A stretch of 64,000 nt of DNA from Gammaproteobacteria bacterium (GCA_029289235.1 JARFTZ010000055.1:92244-156243); one strand, 5' to 3'. Numbered from the stretch's first letter, positions 9,020-18,792 are shown. A program made the numbers and translations. The notes: generated from the sequence alone by a model not told the origin.

Positions 9020-10044
9020 GATTTACGGCACGGCAATGTGATATGCACCTGGTATTCACGGGCTCCATCGGGAGAAACGGCCTCGCCGGCCTCCAGGCGA
9101 GCCTCGAGATCATAGTACAACGTCAAGCGTTCACGAATATTGGCCAGCGCCATGTGATTGCCCTTCGCCGATTCGCCGCTGCCGCCGCAGGGGTTGGCGA
9201 GATCGATATGCAGCTCATCACCGCGACGGGCAAAGGCAATGCGCACCGTGCCAGGCTCGCCGGACGGTTCGATACCGTGATAGACGGCATTTTCGAGCAA
9301 TGGCTGCAGCATCAGCGGCGGCACCTTCACGTCGGCCGGAACGTCGCTCACCGCCCACACCACCGTAAGGCGCTCGCCGAGCCGCAGCTTCTCCAGCTCG
9401 AGGTACTGGCGACACAGTGCGATCTCGTCGCCGAGCGGCAGCAGTTCGCGATGGTCGCGCATCAGCACCCGGAACAGATCGGCCAGCTCCTCCAGCGCCG
9501 ATTCCGCTCGCCGCGGATCGGAACGGATCAGCGAGAGCACCGCGTTCAGGCTGTTGAACAGGAAGTGCGGCCGGATGCGCGCCGTCAACGCCTGCAGACG
9601 CGCTTCGTTCACCGCCGGCGCGAGGCCGCGCGCGCGCAACTCGAAATAGAACAACAACGCCGCCGCGGTGAATCCCCCGAGCAGTCCGGCGCGCACGACG
9701 CGCATGCTTCCCCCCGCATCGAACCCCATGAAGCGCCAGAAGTCGGCCAGCAGCATCGCGGTCATAACCGAAAGAAGGCAGACCGCCAGTTGGCCGCAAC
9801 GCGCCGGCAGCAGGCGGATTGCCTTGGCGAGCAGCGCCAGCAGACACAGATTGAGCAGCAGCAGCGGCTGCACCGAGGCCGCCATGTCGACATAGCGTTG
9901 CACCCAGTCGCCAAGATCACTGCTCTGCACGAGCGCCGCGATCAAGGCAAACAGGTTGCCTCCCAGCAGGATGCGCAGCATCACGCCAAGGTTGCGGAAG
10001 TCCGGAAGCGGCTGGCCTGCGAGGTTATGCTTTATACTTGCCAT
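9016..10044 (-). CDS. algZ: AlgZ/FimS-type sensor histidine kinase
   Basis: A 342-residue membrane kinase of the LytS/His_kinase family. Four hydrophobic segments lie between residues 20 and 135. The phospho-acceptor H160 is in the diagnostic [18 protein letters not shown]. The ATP-binding domain has [16 protein letters not shown]. An in-frame start at 10182 would add 46 residues lying antisense to argH; ATG 10044 gives the usual AlgZ start. Coupled with algR by ATGA overlap. Transcribed divergently from argH with only 58 bases between the starts. Confidence 0.9.
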   Translation of the reverse strand: MASIKHNLAGQPLPDFRNLGVMLRILLGGNLFALIAALVQSSDLGDWVQRYVDMAASVQPLLLLNLCLLALLAKAIRLLPARCGQLAVCLLSVMTAMLLADFWRFMGFDAGGSMRVVRAGLLGGFTAAALLFYFELRARGLAPAVNEARLQALTARIRPHFLFNSLNAVLSLIRSDPRRAESALEELADLFRVLMRDHRELLPLGDEIALCRQYLELEKLRLGERLTVVWAVSDVPADVKVPPLMLQPLLENAVYHGIEPSGEPGTVRIAFARRGDELHIDLANPCGGSGESAKGNHMALANIRERLTLYYDLEARLEAGEAVSPDGAREYQVHITLPCRKS

Positions 10045-10102
10045 CTCTACGAGTGGGGCCTGTCCAGGTTCCCGCATTCTAGCCCAAGCCCTTGCTCCCA
10101 TC

Positions 10103-11500
10103 ATGAACTCCACCACACCTTCGTCGCCCTCGCAGTACACCTGGGCCGGCCGTTTCTCCGAGCCGATGTCCGACCTCGTCAAACGCTACACGGCCTCCGT
10201 CGATTTCGACCAGCGCATGTGGCGGCAGGATATCCGCGGCTCGCTGGCGCACGCGAAAATGCTTGCCCGGCAAGGCATCATCTCCGCGGCCGACATCGCC
10301 GACATCGAGCGCGGCATGGCGCAAGTCATTGCAGAGATTGAAGCCGGCGCCTTCGAATGGTCGCTCGACCTCGAAGACGTCCATCTCAACATCGAAAAGC
10401 GCCTGACCACGCTCGTCGGCGATGCCGGCAAGCGCCTGCACACCGGCCGTTCGCGCAACGACCAGGTGGCTACCGACATCCGCCTTTACCTGCGCGACGC
10501 GATCGACGCCATCCTCGCGCTGCTCAAGCAGTTCCAGAGCAATCTGCTCGACCTCGCCGAACGCGAAGCGGCGACGCCGATGCCCGGCTTCACCCACCTG
10601 CAGGTAGCGCAGCCGATCACCTTCGGCCACCACCTGCTGGCCTGGTTCGAAATGACCCGGCGCGATGCCGAGCGCTTTGCCGACGTGCGCAAACGTACCA
10701 ACCGCCTGCCGCTGGGCGCCGCCGCGCTGGCCGGCACGACCTACCCGATCGATCGCGAATTCGTTGCTGCCGAACTCGGCTTCGAAGGCGTCTGCGAGAA
10801 CTCGCTCGACGCCGTCTCCGACCGCGACTTCGCCATCGAATTCTGCGCCGCCGCCGCGCTGCTGATGATGCACTTCTCGCGCATGTCGGAAGAACTGGTG
10901 CTGTGGATGACCCCGCGCATCGGCTTCGTCCGGATCGCCGACCGCTTCTGCACCGGCAGCTCGATCATGCCGCAGAAGAAGAACCCGGACGTGCCGGAAC
11001 TGGCGCGCGGCAAGACCGGCCGCGTCTACGGCCACCTGACCACGCTGCTGACGCTGATGAAGGGCCAGCCGCTGGCCTACAACAAGGACAACCAGGAAGA
11101 CAAGGAACCGCTGTTCGACGCCGTCGACACCGTCACCGACACGCTGCGCATCTTCGCCGACATGATTCCCGGCATCACCGCCCGCCCCGAGAACATGCGC
11201 GACGCGCTGCGCCAGGGCTTCGCCACCGCGACCGATCTTGCCGATTATCTGGTGCGCAAGGGGCTGCCGTTCCGCGACGCGCACGAAGCCGTCGGCATCG
11301 CCGTCCGCCGTGCCGAGGAACTTGGCGTCGACCTGCCGGAACTGCCGCTCGACGTCCTCAAGAGTTTCTCGCCCCTGGTCGGCGACGATGTCTTCTCGGT
11401 GCTGACCGTCGAAGGATCGCTCGCTTCGCGCAACCACATCGGCGGCACTGCGCCGGACCAGGTCAGATCGGCCATCGCCCGCGCCCGCCAGCGCATGTAG
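10103..11500 (+). CDS. argH: Argininosuccinate lyase
   Basis: Cleaves argininosuccinate to arginine and fumarate, the last step of arginine synthesis. The 465-residue protein has the superfamily signature [12 protein letters not shown] and the conserved YTWAGRF N-terminus, [21 protein letters not shown] and [11 protein letters not shown]. The start at 10103 is chosen because the 49 residues upstream in frame are unlike the family. It is divergent from algZ, as seen near the argH/hemC locus in related bacteria. A kinase gene starts nine bases downstream. Confidence 0.96.
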   Translation: MNSTTPSSPSQYTWAGRFSEPMSDLVKRYTASVDFDQRMWRQDIRGSLAHAKMLARQGIISAADIADIERGMAQVIAEIEAGAFEWSLDLEDVHLNIEKRLTTLVGDAGKRLHTGRSRNDQVATDIRLYLRDAIDAILALLKQFQSNLLDLAEREAATPMPGFTHLQVAQPITFGHHLLAWFEMTRRDAERFADVRKRTNRLPLGAAALAGTTYPIDREFVAAELGFEGVCENSLDAVSDRDFAIEFCAAAALLMMHFSRMSEELVLWMTPRIGFVRIADRFCTGSSIMPQKKNPDVPELARGKTGRVYGHLTTLLTLMKGQPLAYNKDNQEDKEPLFDAVDTVTDTLRIFADMIPGITARPENMRDALRQGFATATDLADYLVRKGLPFRDAHEAVGIAVRRAEELGVDLPELPLDVLKSFSPLVGDDVFSVLTVEGSLASRNHIGGTAPDQVRSAIARARQRM

Positions 11501-11509
11501 CGCTACGCG

Positions 11510-12793
11510 ATGAACCGGATCGGGAAATACGATCTCGTCCGCGTCCTCGGCAGTGGCGCGACCTCCACGGTCTACCTGGGGCATGACCCCTTCGCGCAGC
11601 GCCAGGTCGCCATCAAAATCGCCTTTCCCGAGATCCTCCGTCACCCGGAGCGCGGCCGGCTTTATACCCACCTGTTCATGAACGAGGCGTCGCTGGTCGG
11701 CAGGCTGGCGCATCCGCACATCGTGCAGATCTACGACGCGGTGGTCGACGAGGAACTCTGCTACATCGTCATGGAGTACGTGCAAGGCGGCACCCTCGAA
11801 GCGTGCTGCGACGAGAAGAAACTGCTGCCGGTCGAGCGCGTCGTGGAAATCGCCTTCAAATGTACGCGCGCACTCGATTTCGCGCACCGCATCGGCGTCA
11901 CCCACCGCGACATCAAGCCGGCGAACATCCTGTTCGTCGGCGACGATCCGGTTAGCGGTGAAATCAAGATCTCCGACTTCGGTGCGGCAATCGTCGACCA
12001 CCCCGACCGCACGCAGGTATCCGGCGTCGGCTCGCCGGCCTACATGTCGCCGGAGCAGGTACGCGAACTGACGCTCGACCACCGCACCGACATCTACTCG
12101 CTCGGCGTGGTCATGTACCAGTTGCTCACCGGCCAGCTTCCCTTCCAGGCGAGCAACAACTACAACATCATCTACCAGATCATCAATACCGATCCGACGC
12201 CGCCGTCGCGGCTGTGCAAGCAGGTTCCGCAAGTACTGGACGCGATCATCGCCCGGGCCATGCACAAGGATGTCGACGCACGCTATTCCTCATGGGAAGA
12301 GTTCGCCCATGATCTGGCCAACGTCTTCCGGCAGAAGAAGGGAATCGCCACGAATGTGCTCTCCGAATCGGAGAAATTCGACACGTTGCGACAGCTCAGC
12401 TTTTTTGAAGACTTCTCCGATGTCGAGCTTTGGGAAGTCCTGCGCTTCGCTCACTGGAGTTCCGTCGCCCCCGACGAAATCGTGATGCGGGATGGCGACA
12501 GCGGTGACTTCTTCTGCTTTCTCGTTGACGGAGAACTCAAGGTCACCAAGAACGGCAGGATGCTCAACCTGCTGACCGTCGGCGACTGTTTCGGCGAGAT
12601 GGCCGTCATCAGCAAAAACATGCAGACCCGCGGCGCCGACATCACCGCGCTGACCACCTCGAAGATCGTCACCGTCGGCGGCGACGCACTGCGCCGGGCT
12701 TCGGAAAGCTGCCGCATGCATTTCTACCAAGCGTTCCTGGAGGTGATGGTCAGCCGACTCGCGCTGGCCAACGCCCGGCTGGCAGCCCTTTAG
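11510..12793 (+). CDS. Ser/Thr protein kinase with C-terminal cyclic nucleotide-binding-like domain
   Basis: A 427-residue Hanks-type kinase. The N-lobe has the glycine loop VLGSGATSTVYLG (12-24) and the ATP lysine K36. The catalytic loop is HRDIKPAN (D134 the catalytic base) and the metal site is DFG at 156-158, with SPAYMSPEQ in the activation segment, so all key residues are present. Residues about 300-420 form a cNMP-binding (Crp/PKA-R) fold with the GDCFGEMAVIS signature. There is no transmembrane segment, so it is cytoplasmic. It follows argH by nine bases and may be cotranscribed. Ligand and substrates are unknown. Confidence 0.9.
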   Translation: MNRIGKYDLVRVLGSGATSTVYLGHDPFAQRQVAIKIAFPEILRHPERGRLYTHLFMNEASLVGRLAHPHIVQIYDAVVDEELCYIVMEYVQGGTLEACCDEKKLLPVERVVEIAFKCTRALDFAHRIGVTHRDIKPANILFVGDDPVSGEIKISDFGAAIVDHPDRTQVSGVGSPAYMSPEQVRELTLDHRTDIYSLGVVMYQLLTGQLPFQASNNYNIIYQIINTDPTPPSRLCKQVPQVLDAIIARAMHKDVDARYSSWEEFAHDLANVFRQKKGIATNVLSESEKFDTLRQLSFFEDFSDVELWEVLRFAHWSSVAPDEIVMRDGDSGDFFCFLVDGELKVTKNGRMLNLLTVGDCFGEMAVISKNMQTRGADITALTTSKIVTVGGDALRRASESCRMHFYQAFLEVMVSRLALANARLAAL

Positions 12794-12809
12794 CGCCAGT
12801 TCGCGCGAC

Positions 12810-13349
12810 TCAGTGGCCGCACCACGGGGAAACCCCGTCGCGACCACGCAGATCGGGACGTTGCTGCGTCGTCCGCACCCTGCCGGTCGTCGCATCGAAA
12901 AGCACATCGAAATACGCCTGCCGGTTCCAGCTATCGCAGAAGAGCCACGACCAGACCAGTTCGTCACGCGCCTTGAAATAGGTGATGTTCTGTGGAGACA
13001 CGGGGCCGAGCAGGCGCAGAACACTGACCAGATCGCTTTCGCCACTCCGGATGCGGCTGAAATGCTCCATGTCGAGCACTTTCTCGATCCGATCGAGCCT
13101 GCCGTCCGGCGCGATGAACACCATGAAGGTCTGTGTTCCCGCAGGCCCGCGCGGATAGGCCAGTTGCTCGCGCCCATCGGAATCCTTCCAGGTCATCGCC
13201 GGAACGCCCATCGACGCAATCACTTCCGGCAACGAAGACTCACCCGGTTTCAGGTTGCTGCCGCCATACCCTGCACAGCCGGAGAGGAAGGCTGCGACCA
13301 GACATCCGGCCATCAGTTTCCGGAAAGAGGACAACGCAAAATGGGACAT
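12810..13349 (-). CDS. Putative lipoprotein
   Basis: A 179-residue protein with a signal peptide and lipobox (AAFLSGC, lipidated cysteine about residue 25), so likely anchored to a membrane facing the periplasm. The mature part has a beta-strand pattern like small SmpA/OmlA-fold lipoproteins (PEVIASMGVP, then strands around AYPRGPAGTQTFMVF), found in many betaproteobacterial hypothetical lipoproteins. The start at 13349 is chosen because it places a normal signal peptide; a frame start at 13409 would add an unrelated leader. No function can be assigned. Confidence 0.75.
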   Translation of the reverse strand: MSHFALSSFRKLMAGCLVAAFLSGCAGYGGSNLKPGESSLPEVIASMGVPAMTWKDSDGREQLAYPRGPAGTQTFMVFIAPDGRLDRIEKVLDMEHFSRIRSGESDLVSVLRLLGPVSPQNITYFKARDELVWSWLFCDSWNRQAYFDVLFDATTGRVRTTQQRPDLRGRDGVSPWCGH

Positions 13350-13545
13350 AGCGAATTCCCGGGACAACACCAAGGACGGAAATTCTACACGCGTGCTTTC
13401 CGCTTGCATCCTTGTGGAACACGAGCACGATACAAAAACAATAACTAATCATTTACTGAAAAAACTTTAACTTTTAATAACAAAACAAGCCATCTAAACT
13501 GCCTCCAGACCAACATAACGCTCGTTCCCCACGACTGAATCAACA
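13350..13545 (+). promoter_or_regulatory. AT-rich region upstream of cbbY-cbbM
   Basis: This 196-base gap contains a strongly AT-rich tract at about 13425-13500, with TTTAACTTTTAATAA resembling the T-N11-A pattern of LysR operators. It precedes cbbY-cbbM and is the most likely promoter and CbbR-binding site for that pair, since only 45 bases separate cbbY from cbbM. The exact -35 and -10 elements are not clear. Confidence 0.35.
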
Positions 13546-14343
13546 ATGCCGAAAGAGAATCCAAGCTCGCGCAACCACTTGCAAGCGGTCATCTTCGACG
13601 TCGACGGCACGCTGGCAGAAACCGAAAGAGACGGCCACCGCGTCGCCTTCAACCATGCCTTTGCCGAATTCGGAATGACCTGGCACTGGACGCCGGATGA
13701 ATACGCAACGCTCCTCGGCATCGCCGGCGGAAAGGAGCGCATGCGCCACTACGCGGCCCGCTACGCACCGCACCTGCTGCAACAGCGCGGTTTTGCCGAC
13801 CAGGTTGCCCGCGTCTATCGCCGCAAAAGCGAGATTTATTCGTTCATCGCCCTGGGCGGCAGCATCCCGCTGCGCCCCGGCGTCCGCCGGCTGCTTGCTG
13901 AACTGCGCGCAGCGGGTATCCGCCTGGCGATCGCCACGACGACGGCGCACGCCAGCCTGAACAGCCTGATCGTGGCGAATTTCGGCTGCCCCATGGAATC
14001 GCTGTTCGAAGTCATCGGCGCCGGTGACCAGGTTCCGAACAAGAAGCCCGCGCCTGACATCTATACCTGGGTGTTGAAAAGGCTGGGATTACCGGCGACG
14101 GCCTGCCTCGCCGTCGAGGACACCCATATCGGCCTGAACGCCGCGCGTTGCGCCGGCCTGCAGACTATCGTGACGCCAAGCGACTACTCGGCCGGCGAAA
14201 ACTTCGCCGGTGCACTGAGTGTCGTCGCGGATCTGGGCGAACCGGACGCGCCTGCGCGCCACCTCGCCGGAGCGCCTCTTTCCCAATCACACGTCAATCT
14301 GGAACAACTCCAGAACTGGCACGCCAACGCATCGATGTGCTAA
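13546..14343 (+). CDS. cbbY: CbbY-type HAD phosphatase
   Basis: A 265-residue beta-phosphoglucomutase-like HAD hydrolase. The motif-I nucleophile aspartates are D18 and D20 in IFDVDGTLAETE, the motif-II threonine is in AIATTT, and the motif-III/IV region is NKKPAPDIY and AVEDTHIGLNAA. CbbY of Rhodobacter dephosphorylates the RuBisCO inhibitor xylulose-1,5-bisphosphate and is usually encoded beside RuBisCO, which fits its place directly upstream of cbbM. A paralogue acting on another sugar phosphate cannot be excluded. Confidence 0.88.
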   Translation: MPKENPSSRNHLQAVIFDVDGTLAETERDGHRVAFNHAFAEFGMTWHWTPDEYATLLGIAGGKERMRHYAARYAPHLLQQRGFADQVARVYRRKSEIYSFIALGGSIPLRPGVRRLLAELRAAGIRLAIATTTAHASLNSLIVANFGCPMESLFEVIGAGDQVPNKKPAPDIYTWVLKRLGLPATACLAVEDTHIGLNAARCAGLQTIVTPSDYSAGENFAGALSVVADLGEPDAPARHLAGAPLSQSHVNLEQLQNWHANASMC

Positions 14344-14353
14344 AACCCCCCGT

Positions 14354-14377
14354 CTGAGAAACCTGACCCATTCTCAC
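14354..14377 (+). other. Small hairpin in the cbbY-cbbM spacer
   Basis: CTGAGAA and TTCTCA-C pair around a ten-base loop (about 14354-14360 with 14371-14377), just before the strong AGGAGA ribosome-binding site of cbbM. Such a structure could stabilise a processed cbbM message or modulate transcription through the spacer. The assignment rests only on complementarity. Confidence 0.3.
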
Positions 14378-14388
14378 AGGAGATCACC

Positions 14389-15768
14389 ATGGACCAATCA
14401 AGCCGCTACGCCGCTCTCGACTTGCACGAGGAAGATCTGATTCGCGACGGCCAGCACATTCTGGTGGCCTACAAGATGAAGCCCAAGGCCGGCGTCGGCT
14501 ATCTGAGCGCGGCAGCGCATTTCGCCGCGGAATCGTCCACCGGCACCAACGTCGAGGTTTCTACCACCGACGATTTCACCAAGGGACTCGACGCGCTGGT
14601 CTATTTCATCGACGAAGCCAGCGAAGACCTGCGCATCGCCTACCCGATCGACCTCTTCGACCGCAACATGATCGACGGCCGTTTCATGCTCGTTTCGTTC
14701 CTGACGCTGGCGATCGGCAACAACCAGGGCATGGGCGACATCGAACACGCCAAGATGATCGACTTCTACGTGCCGCCGCGGGTCATCCAGATGTTCGACG
14801 GCCCGGCCAAGGGCATCGCCGACCTGTGGCGCATCCTCGGTCGCCCCGTCAATGAGGGTGGCTACATCGCCGGCACAATCATCAAGCCGAAACTCGGCCT
14901 GCGCCCGGAGCCGTTTGCCGAGGCCGCTTACCAGTTCTGGCTCGGCGGCGACTTCATCAAGAACGACGAACCGCAGGGCAACCAGGTCTTCGCACCGATC
15001 AGGAAGACCCTGCCGCTGGTCTATGACGCGATGAAGCGGGCGCAGGACGAAACCGGCGAAGCCAAGCTGTTCTCGATGAACATCACCGCGGACGATCACT
15101 ACGAGATGTGCGCCCGTGCCGATTTCGCGCTGGAGACCTTCGGCCCCGACGCCGACAAGCTGGCTTTCCTGGTCGACGGCTATGTCGGCGGCCCGGGCAT
15201 GGTCACCACCGTGCGGCGCCAGTATCCCGGGCAGTTCCTGCACTATCACCGGGCCGGACACGGCGCCGTCACCTCGCCGAACTCCCGGCGCGGCTATACC
15301 GCCTTCGTCCTCGCCAAGATGAGCCGCCTGCAAGGCGCTTCGGGGATGCATGTTGGCACCATGGGGCACGGCAAGATGGAAGGCGAAGGCGAGGACAAGA
15401 AAATCGCCTACATGATCGAGCGCGACGCCTGCGAGGGGCCGGTCTACCACCAGGAATGGCATGGCATGAAGCCGACCACGCCGATCATTTCCGGCGGCAT
15501 GAACGCGCTGCGGCTCCCCGGCTTCTTCGAGAACCTGGGGCACGGCAACATCATCAATACCGCCGGCGGCGGCTCGTACGGACACGTCGATTCGCCGGCA
15601 GCAGGCGCCCGCTCGCTGCGCCAGGCGTACGAATGCTGGAAAGCCGGCGCCGACCCGGTCGAGTGGGCGCGCGAGCATCACGAATTCGCCCGCGCCTTCG
15701 TCTCCTTCCCCGCCGACGCCGACGCGCTCTATCCCGGCTGGCGGAAGAAACTTGGCGTTGCGGCCTGA
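14389..15768 (+). CDS. cbbM: Ribulose-1,5-bisphosphate carboxylase/oxygenase, form II
   Basis: Fixes CO2 onto ribulose-1,5-bisphosphate. The 459-residue protein is a form II large subunit, so no small subunit is expected, and none is encoded here. Catalytic features are [10 protein letters not shown] (K166, K168), the carbamylated K191 with D193 and E194 in [14 protein letters not shown], the HYHRAGHGA segment, loop 6 [11 protein letters not shown] and the SGGMNA phosphate site. The site AGGAGA lies eight bases before ATG 14389. It sits with cbbY and a divergent cbbR, the usual betaproteobacterial arrangement for low-O2, high-CO2 autotrophy. Confidence 0.97.
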   Translation: MDQSSRYAALDLHEEDLIRDGQHILVAYKMKPKAGVGYLSAAAHFAAESSTGTNVEVSTTDDFTKGLDALVYFIDEASEDLRIAYPIDLFDRNMIDGRFMLVSFLTLAIGNNQGMGDIEHAKMIDFYVPPRVIQMFDGPAKGIADLWRILGRPVNEGGYIAGTIIKPKLGLRPEPFAEAAYQFWLGGDFIKNDEPQGNQVFAPIRKTLPLVYDAMKRAQDETGEAKLFSMNITADDHYEMCARADFALETFGPDADKLAFLVDGYVGGPGMVTTVRRQYPGQFLHYHRAGHGAVTSPNSRRGYTAFVLAKMSRLQGASGMHVGTMGHGKMEGEGEDKKIAYMIERDACEGPVYHQEWHGMKPTTPIISGGMNALRLPGFFENLGHGNIINTAGGGSYGHVDSPAAGARSLRQAYECWKAGADPVEWAREHHEFARAFVSFPADADALYPGWRKKLGVAA

Positions 15769-15778
15769 ACGGCCGCGC

Positions 15779-16711
15779 TCAGGCCTTCAGGATTTCCGGA
15801 TGCGCCAGTTTTTCAAGATACGCCGGGGCGAATTCGAGAACGAAGGCCCAGAACGCGGCGAGCGCCGGCGTCATCCGCTTGCCCTTGTGCCGGACCATGA
15901 ACCAGCGCCGCATCACCGACGCGCCCTCGACCTGCAAGACGGCCAGATGGCCGGTGCTCAGTTCCAGCCCAAGGGTGTGCTGCGACAGGAAGCTGATCCC
16001 CAAGCCGGCCACCACCGCCTGCTTGATCGCTTCGTTGCTGCCCATTTCCATGACGATGTTGGGCTCCAGCGAGCGCAGGCGGAAAAACTCCTCCATCGCC
16101 GAGCGGGTACCCGATCCGGCTTCACGCACGATCATCGGCTCGTCGATGATGTCGCTGATCGTCAGTCCGGCACGTCCGGCCAGCGGATGGTCGGCGCAGC
16201 AGACGATCACGAACGGATGCGGCGCGAAATTCACCGCTTCGGCATCCATGTCGGCCGGCGGGCGCCCCATGATCGCCATGTCGACTTCGTTGGCCTCCAG
16301 CAGGCGCGCAACGTCCTCGCGGTTCTGCACCAGCAGGCGCACCCGCACGTCGGGATGCGCCTTGCGGAACGCTGCCAACAGCCCCGGCGCGAAATATTCC
16401 GCGGTACTCGTTACCGCGATCGATACGCGGCCGCCCTTCAGCCCCTTCAGCGCCAGCAACGATTCGTCGGCGTCCTTCAACAGACGCAGGATTTGGCGCG
16501 CATGATCGAGCAGCACCTCGCCGGCATCGGTCAAGTAGACGCGCTTGCCGATCCGATCGAACAGGATCGAGTTCGAAACCTCCTCCAGTTGTTTGATCTG
16601 CAGGGAAATGGCAGCATGCGTCAGATGCAATTCTTCAGCGGCGCGAGCAAACGACAAGTGCGTCGCGGCGACAGTAAATATCTGGAGTTGCCGGATGGTG
16701 ATGTTTTTCAT
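15779..16711 (-). CDS. cbbR: LysR-type regulator of Calvin cycle genes
   Basis: A 310-residue LysR regulator. The N-terminal winged helix has RQLQIFTVAATHLSFARAAE and THAAISLQIKQLE. The effector-binding domain begins at about 90 (GGRVSIAVTSTAEYF). CbbR proteins sense RuBP, PEP or NADPH and activate cbb operons. It is divergent from fbp-prk and convergent with cbbM, which fits the role. ATG 16711 (MKNITIRQLQIF) is preferred to an in-frame TTG six bases upstream, because MK-[NH]-x-T-[LIF]-RQL is the family start. Confidence 0.93.
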   Translation of the reverse strand: MKNITIRQLQIFTVAATHLSFARAAEELHLTHAAISLQIKQLEEVSNSILFDRIGKRVYLTDAGEVLLDHARQILRLLKDADESLLALKGLKGGRVSIAVTSTAEYFAPGLLAAFRKAHPDVRVRLLVQNREDVARLLEANEVDMAIMGRPPADMDAEAVNFAPHPFVIVCCADHPLAGRAGLTISDIIDEPMIVREAGSGTRSAMEEFFRLRSLEPNIVMEMGSNEAIKQAVVAGLGISFLSQHTLGLELSTGHLAVLQVEGASVMRRWFMVRHKGKRMTPALAAFWAFVLEFAPAYLEKLAHPEILKA

Positions 16712-16828
16712 TAACAAACTATCGCTAAACGAATAGTAAAGAATAATTAACTACCGTTTTCTATCACGAGAATACAATCCGTTCAACATGAATCTGTAGT
16801 TTCTCTTGGCTTTTCAGGGAGTATTGCC
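16712..16828. promoter_or_regulatory. Divergent cbbR / fbp-prk control region
   Basis: This 117-base AT-rich intergenic region carries overlapping A/T-flanked motifs (TTAACAAACTATCGCTAAA and AATAGTAAAGAATAATTAA) resembling LysR T-N11-A operators, so it is a good candidate for CbbR binding and control of both directions. A TACAAT at about 16773-16778 could be the fbp -10. GGGAG at 16818-16822 is the ribosome-binding site for fbp. The exact CbbR site would need footprinting. Confidence 0.45.
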
Positions 16829-17878
16829 ATGCGTTTCGGACGCACCAACGTTAACAAGTACCTGGTCGGCGAACAGCGCCGGAACCCGGCAATTGCCGGC
16901 GAATTTTCCATGCTGATCAGTGACGTGGTGCGTTCCTGCAAGGCCATTTCGCAAAGTGTCTCGCTGGGCAAACTGATTCTGCGCGAACGGTACGGCACGA
17001 CCGACCTCAAGGAAATGGCCAACGGGTTGTTTCTCCATCATTGCGACTGGGGAGGGCACCTGGCGGCGATTTCTTCCGCGGAAATGGACTCGATCTACAC
17101 CCCGCCGTCCGATGAGCGCCGGGGTAACTACCTGCTGCTTTTCGATGCGCTGGACGGGTCGTCGAACATCGACATCAACCTTACCGTCGGCAGCATTTTC
17201 TCGGTGTTGCGCTGCCCGGAGGCCACCTGCAACACCTCGATCGAGGATTTCCTGCAACCGGGCGCGGCGCAAGTCGCCGCCGGTTATGCGCTATACGGAT
17301 CCTCCACGATCATGGTATTGACGATCGGCAACGGCACGCACGGCTTCACCCTTGACCGGGAAATCGGCGAGTTCCTGCTGACCCACCCGAACCTCGATAT
17401 CCCGGCGGATACGCAGAGTTTTGCCATCAACACGTCGAAGGAACGCTTCTGGGAGCCGCCGATCCGGCGCTACGTCGAGGAGTGCCTCGCGGGACAGAGC
17501 GGGATTCGCGGCAAGGATTTCAACATGCGCTGGGCGGCCTCGATGGTGGCCGACGTGCACCGCATCCTCATGCGCGGCGGCGTGTTCCTCTACCCGCGCG
17601 ACACCCGCGATCCGGAAACGCCGGGACGCACCGACCTGTTGCACAAGGCCAACCCGATGGCCATGCTCATCGAACAGGCGGCCGGCTGGGCCTCGACCGG
17701 TTACGAACGCATCAGCGGCATCGTTCCGACCGGTTTGCACCAGAAAACCCCCGTAATACTGGGCTCCCGCAACGAAATCGAGCGCATCGAACGCTATCAC
17801 CAGGAGTTCCTGAACGGTGAGGATAAACCTTTCAGTTCCCCGCTCTTCTCCACGCGGACACTCTTCCGCACGAACTGA
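16829..17878 (+). CDS. fbp: Fructose-1,6-bisphosphatase class I, divergent (CbbF)
   Basis: A 349-residue FBPase/SBPase of the Calvin cycle. Conserved parts are FDALDGSSNID (D106, D109 metal ligands), GSIFSVLR, EDFLQPGAAQVAAGYALYGSS, GKDFNMRW, GGVFLYPRDT and ANPMAMLIEQAAG. Two deviations stand out. The usual NVQGE-x-Q-x-KLD stretch ahead of EWGGHLA is missing (the interval is about 16 residues short against Cupriavidus CbbF as I recall it). The double glutamate in A-S-E-E-M-E reads S-S-A-E-M-D, so one metal ligand is alanine (A84). It lies before prk in the cbbR-controlled unit. Activity is therefore uncertain. Confidence 0.88.
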   Translation: MRFGRTNVNKYLVGEQRRNPAIAGEFSMLISDVVRSCKAISQSVSLGKLILRERYGTTDLKEMANGLFLHHCDWGGHLAAISSAEMDSIYTPPSDERRGNYLLLFDALDGSSNIDINLTVGSIFSVLRCPEATCNTSIEDFLQPGAAQVAAGYALYGSSTIMVLTIGNGTHGFTLDREIGEFLLTHPNLDIPADTQSFAINTSKERFWEPPIRRYVEECLAGQSGIRGKDFNMRWAASMVADVHRILMRGGVFLYPRDTRDPETPGRTDLLHKANPMAMLIEQAAGWASTGYERISGIVPTGLHQKTPVILGSRNEIERIERYHQEFLNGEDKPFSSPLFSTRTLFRTN

Positions 17879-17915
17879 CCGGACCAGACTTCCCTTTCGC
17901 CTCAGGAGACGCTGC

Positions 17916-18791
17916 ATGTCGATCAAACACCCCATCATCGCCATCACAGGCTCATCGGGTGCAGGCACCACCTCGGTCACACATTCGTTCCAGCACATCT
18001 TCCGGCGCGAGAAGATCAATGCCGAAATCATCGGCGGCGACAGTTTCCATCGTTACAACCGGGCCGAGATGACCCAAAAGATGGCGGAGGAAGAAGCGGC
18101 GGGAAACCATCATTTCAGCCACTTCGGGCCGGATGCCAACCTCCTGGGCGAACTGGAGGACCTTTTTCGCGAATACGGAGAGACCGGACAGGGCAAGCGC
18201 CGCCACTACATCCACGACAACGAAGAGGCAGCACGACTGGGCGCCGCTCCCGGAACCTTCACGGAGTGGGAAGCCCTGCCGGACAACACCGACATGCTGT
18301 TCTACGAAGGACTGCACGGCGCCGCCCTGACCGACGAAATCGATATCGCCAGGCATGTCGACCTGCGCGTTGGGGTCGTCCCGATCATCAACCTTGAGTG
18401 GATTCAGAAAATCCATCGCGACAAGGCGGTCCGCGGCTATTCCACCGAAGCCGTGATGGATACCATCCTGCGCCGCATGCCCGACTACATCAACTACATC
18501 TGCCCGCAATTCTCGCGGACGCACGTCAATTTCCAGCGCGTGCCAACCGTCGACACGTCCAATCCGCTGATCGCCAACGACATCCCGACGCTCGATGAGA
18601 GTTTCCTGGTCATCCGCTTCGACGATCCGCGCGGAATCGATTTCCCCTACCTGCTAAGCATGCTGCACGACTCGTTCATGTCGCGCCCGAACATCATCGT
18701 CTGCCCCGGGGGAAAGATGGGACTGGCCATGCAGATCATTTTCACGCCGATGATCATGCAGTTGATGGATCGGAAGCGCCGCGCCCGCTGA
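17916..18791 (+). CDS. prk: Phosphoribulokinase
   Basis: Phosphorylates ribulose-5-phosphate with ATP to make the RuBisCO substrate. The 291-residue protein is the proteobacterial (class I) type. The P-loop is GSSGAGTTSV (12-21), followed by GGDSFHRYNR, HFSHFGPDAN, FYEGLHGA and the conserved C-terminal PGGKMGLAMQIIFTPMI. ATG 17916 has AGGAGA eight bases upstream; upstream in-frame starts fall in the fbp tail. It is cotranscribed with fbp across 37 bases. Confidence 0.96.
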   Translation: MSIKHPIIAITGSSGAGTTSVTHSFQHIFRREKINAEIIGGDSFHRYNRAEMTQKMAEEEAAGNHHFSHFGPDANLLGELEDLFREYGETGQGKRRHYIHDNEEAARLGAAPGTFTEWEALPDNTDMLFYEGLHGAALTDEIDIARHVDLRVGVVPIINLEWIQKIHRDKAVRGYSTEAVMDTILRRMPDYINYICPQFSRTHVNFQRVPTVDTSNPLIANDIPTLDESFLVIRFDDPRGIDFPYLLSMLHDSFMSRPNIIVCPGGKMGLAMQIIFTPMIMQLMDRKRRAR

Positions 18792-18792
18792 A

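Noticed and set aside
15752..16714. Plus-strand frame over cbbR
   Set aside because: Composition (Arg/His/Gln-rich, no motif) is that of an antisense shadow; cbbR on the minus strand has clear LysR motifs.
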